Shown here piece after piece: positions 40,044 through 40,525 of a stretch of DNA of 40,525 nucleotides; the stretch's first letter is position 1, and each line of letters opens with the position of its first letter. The stretch comes from Proteobacteria bacterium UBA6156. GTDB taxonomy: Bacteria; Pseudomonadota; Alphaproteobacteria; UBA2136; UBA6156. The translations under genes were made by a program, and so were the position numbers. The stretch covers positions 1 to 40,525 of the forward strand of contig DIUO01000017.1 of NCBI GenBank assembly GCA_002422365.1, written 5' to 3'. The notes beneath the pieces are model-generated. The model did not search any database. It was not told the origin of the DNA and worked only from the letters and a program-made list of their open reading frames with translations.

Positions 40044-40525
40044 ATGTCTTTCTCCCTCCCCGCCACCCTACCGGCTGCCGTCAACGCCCCGGCGTCGCTC
40101 GCGTCGCCCGGCGCCCGCGGCGGGCCCGAGGCGCTGGTCGCCCTCTGGCACGCCCTGCAGCCTAAGCTGGAAGAACGCTACGGCAGCGCCGACTACGCCG
40201 CCTGGCTGGCACCGCTGAAAATCGTCACCGCCACCGCCGAAGGTCTGGTGCTGGCCGCGCCCACCGCGTTTATTGTTCAGTGGGTCGAAAGCCATTACCT
40301 GCGCGAACTCAAAAGCCAGATGGAAGCCGAAACGCAGACCACCGTCTCCCTGGCGCTGCACGTGGCGCCGCAGTTCACCTCCATGGTGCCGCCGCCCGCC
40401 CGCCCACACCAGGCCGCACCCAGTGGCATCGGCGGCGGCCCGGCCCTGCTGCCCGAGTCCCTCCGCCCCGAGTCCGCCCCCGAGTGGCTGCAAGGCCTCA
40501 AGCTCGACAGCCGCTACACCTTCGA
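40044..40525 (+). CDS. dnaA: Chromosomal replication initiator DnaA (N-terminal part; continues past window)
   Basis: The first 160 residues are seen. Domain I is clear: WHALQPKLEERYGSADYAAWLAPL, then LVLAAPTAFIVQWVESHYL. A Pro/Gly-rich linker (domain II) follows, and the window ends in LDSRYTF, the beginning of the AAA+ domain III. The N-terminal 20 residues before the conserved helix are Ala/Pro-rich. AAGGGG precedes the ATG at good spacing. The gene continues to the right. Confidence 0.93.
   Translation, partial: MSFSLPATLPAAVNAPASLASPGARGGPEALVALWHALQPKLEERYGSADYAAWLAPLKIVTATAEGLVLAAPTAFIVQWVESHYLRELKSQMEAETQTTVSLALHVAPQFTSMVPPPARPHQAAPSGIGGGPALLPESLRPESAPEWLQGLKLDSRYTF

Overview
The window is a GC-rich bacterial chromosome segment, densely coded on both strands, most likely from an alphaproteobacterium. 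Supporting signs are rpsT directly before dnaA, a zf-CHCC (NDUFS6-like) zinc-finger protein, a ctaA/ctaB/ctaG/ctaD/SURF1 set, and dispersal of dnaA, dnaN and recF. I cannot name the order from sequence alone. I see no insertion sequence, CRISPR array, rRNA or intact prophage.

Layout. 0.2-2.3 kb: flhA (flagellar export). 2.5-5.8 kb, minus strand: asparagine synthetase and a RhlE-like DEAD-box helicase with a Gly-rich tail. 6.1-7.9 kb: typA/bipA. 7.9-8.6 kb, minus: an unrecognised 222-residue protein behind a good sigma70 promoter and a ~200-nt leader with competing helices. 9.0-10.5 kb: three abutting genes for small secreted Cys-rich paralogues. 10.5-11.0 kb, minus: ohr. 11.1-18.9 kb: rlmJ, ctaA, ctaB, a YdjM-like membrane hydrolase, ctaG, an alpha/beta hydrolase, rlmI (minus) and ctaD, i.e. 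heme A synthesis, CuB assembly and subunit I of an A2-type cytochrome oxidase; subunits II and III are not here. 19.1-20.5 kb: a possible 40-residue membrane protein and dnaN. 20.8-22.5 kb, minus: rsmE and a PfkB kinase. 22.6-23.5 kb: an ~890-bp gene-free stretch with a DnaA box. 23.5-26.7 kb: glycosyltransferase, cysteine hydrolase, lipoprotein, recF. 26.8-34.5 kb: an unknown protein, AI-2E permease, SURF1 (plus strand), murJ, mutS and a thermonuclease. 34.5-36.3 kb: tRNA-Arg(CCU) with a duplicated 3' end, a cation/H+ antiporter and the zf-CHCC protein. 36.3-38.1 kb, minus: lipoprotein, DsbA and a DsbA-like protein. 38.2-40.5 kb: a degenerate aldo/keto-reductase-like protein, rpsT and the start of dnaA.

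Three signals run across the gene layout. (1) Several genes have a sigma70-like promoter whose -10 hexamer ends exactly 6 nt before the ATG, so their mRNAs should be leaderless (typA, the secreted cluster, dnaN, pfkB, zf-CHCC; one near case, the 38.1-kb lipoprotein). (2) Intergenic gaps carry short tandem repeats of 7, 8 or ~10 bp; two tracts lie inside coding sequence (N-terminus of ctaB, a linker in mutS). (3) Three imperfect palindromes of 60-75 nt lie between genes, two sharing the same TAGGGG loop.

Functions were assigned by recognising family motifs in the translations; no database search was possible.
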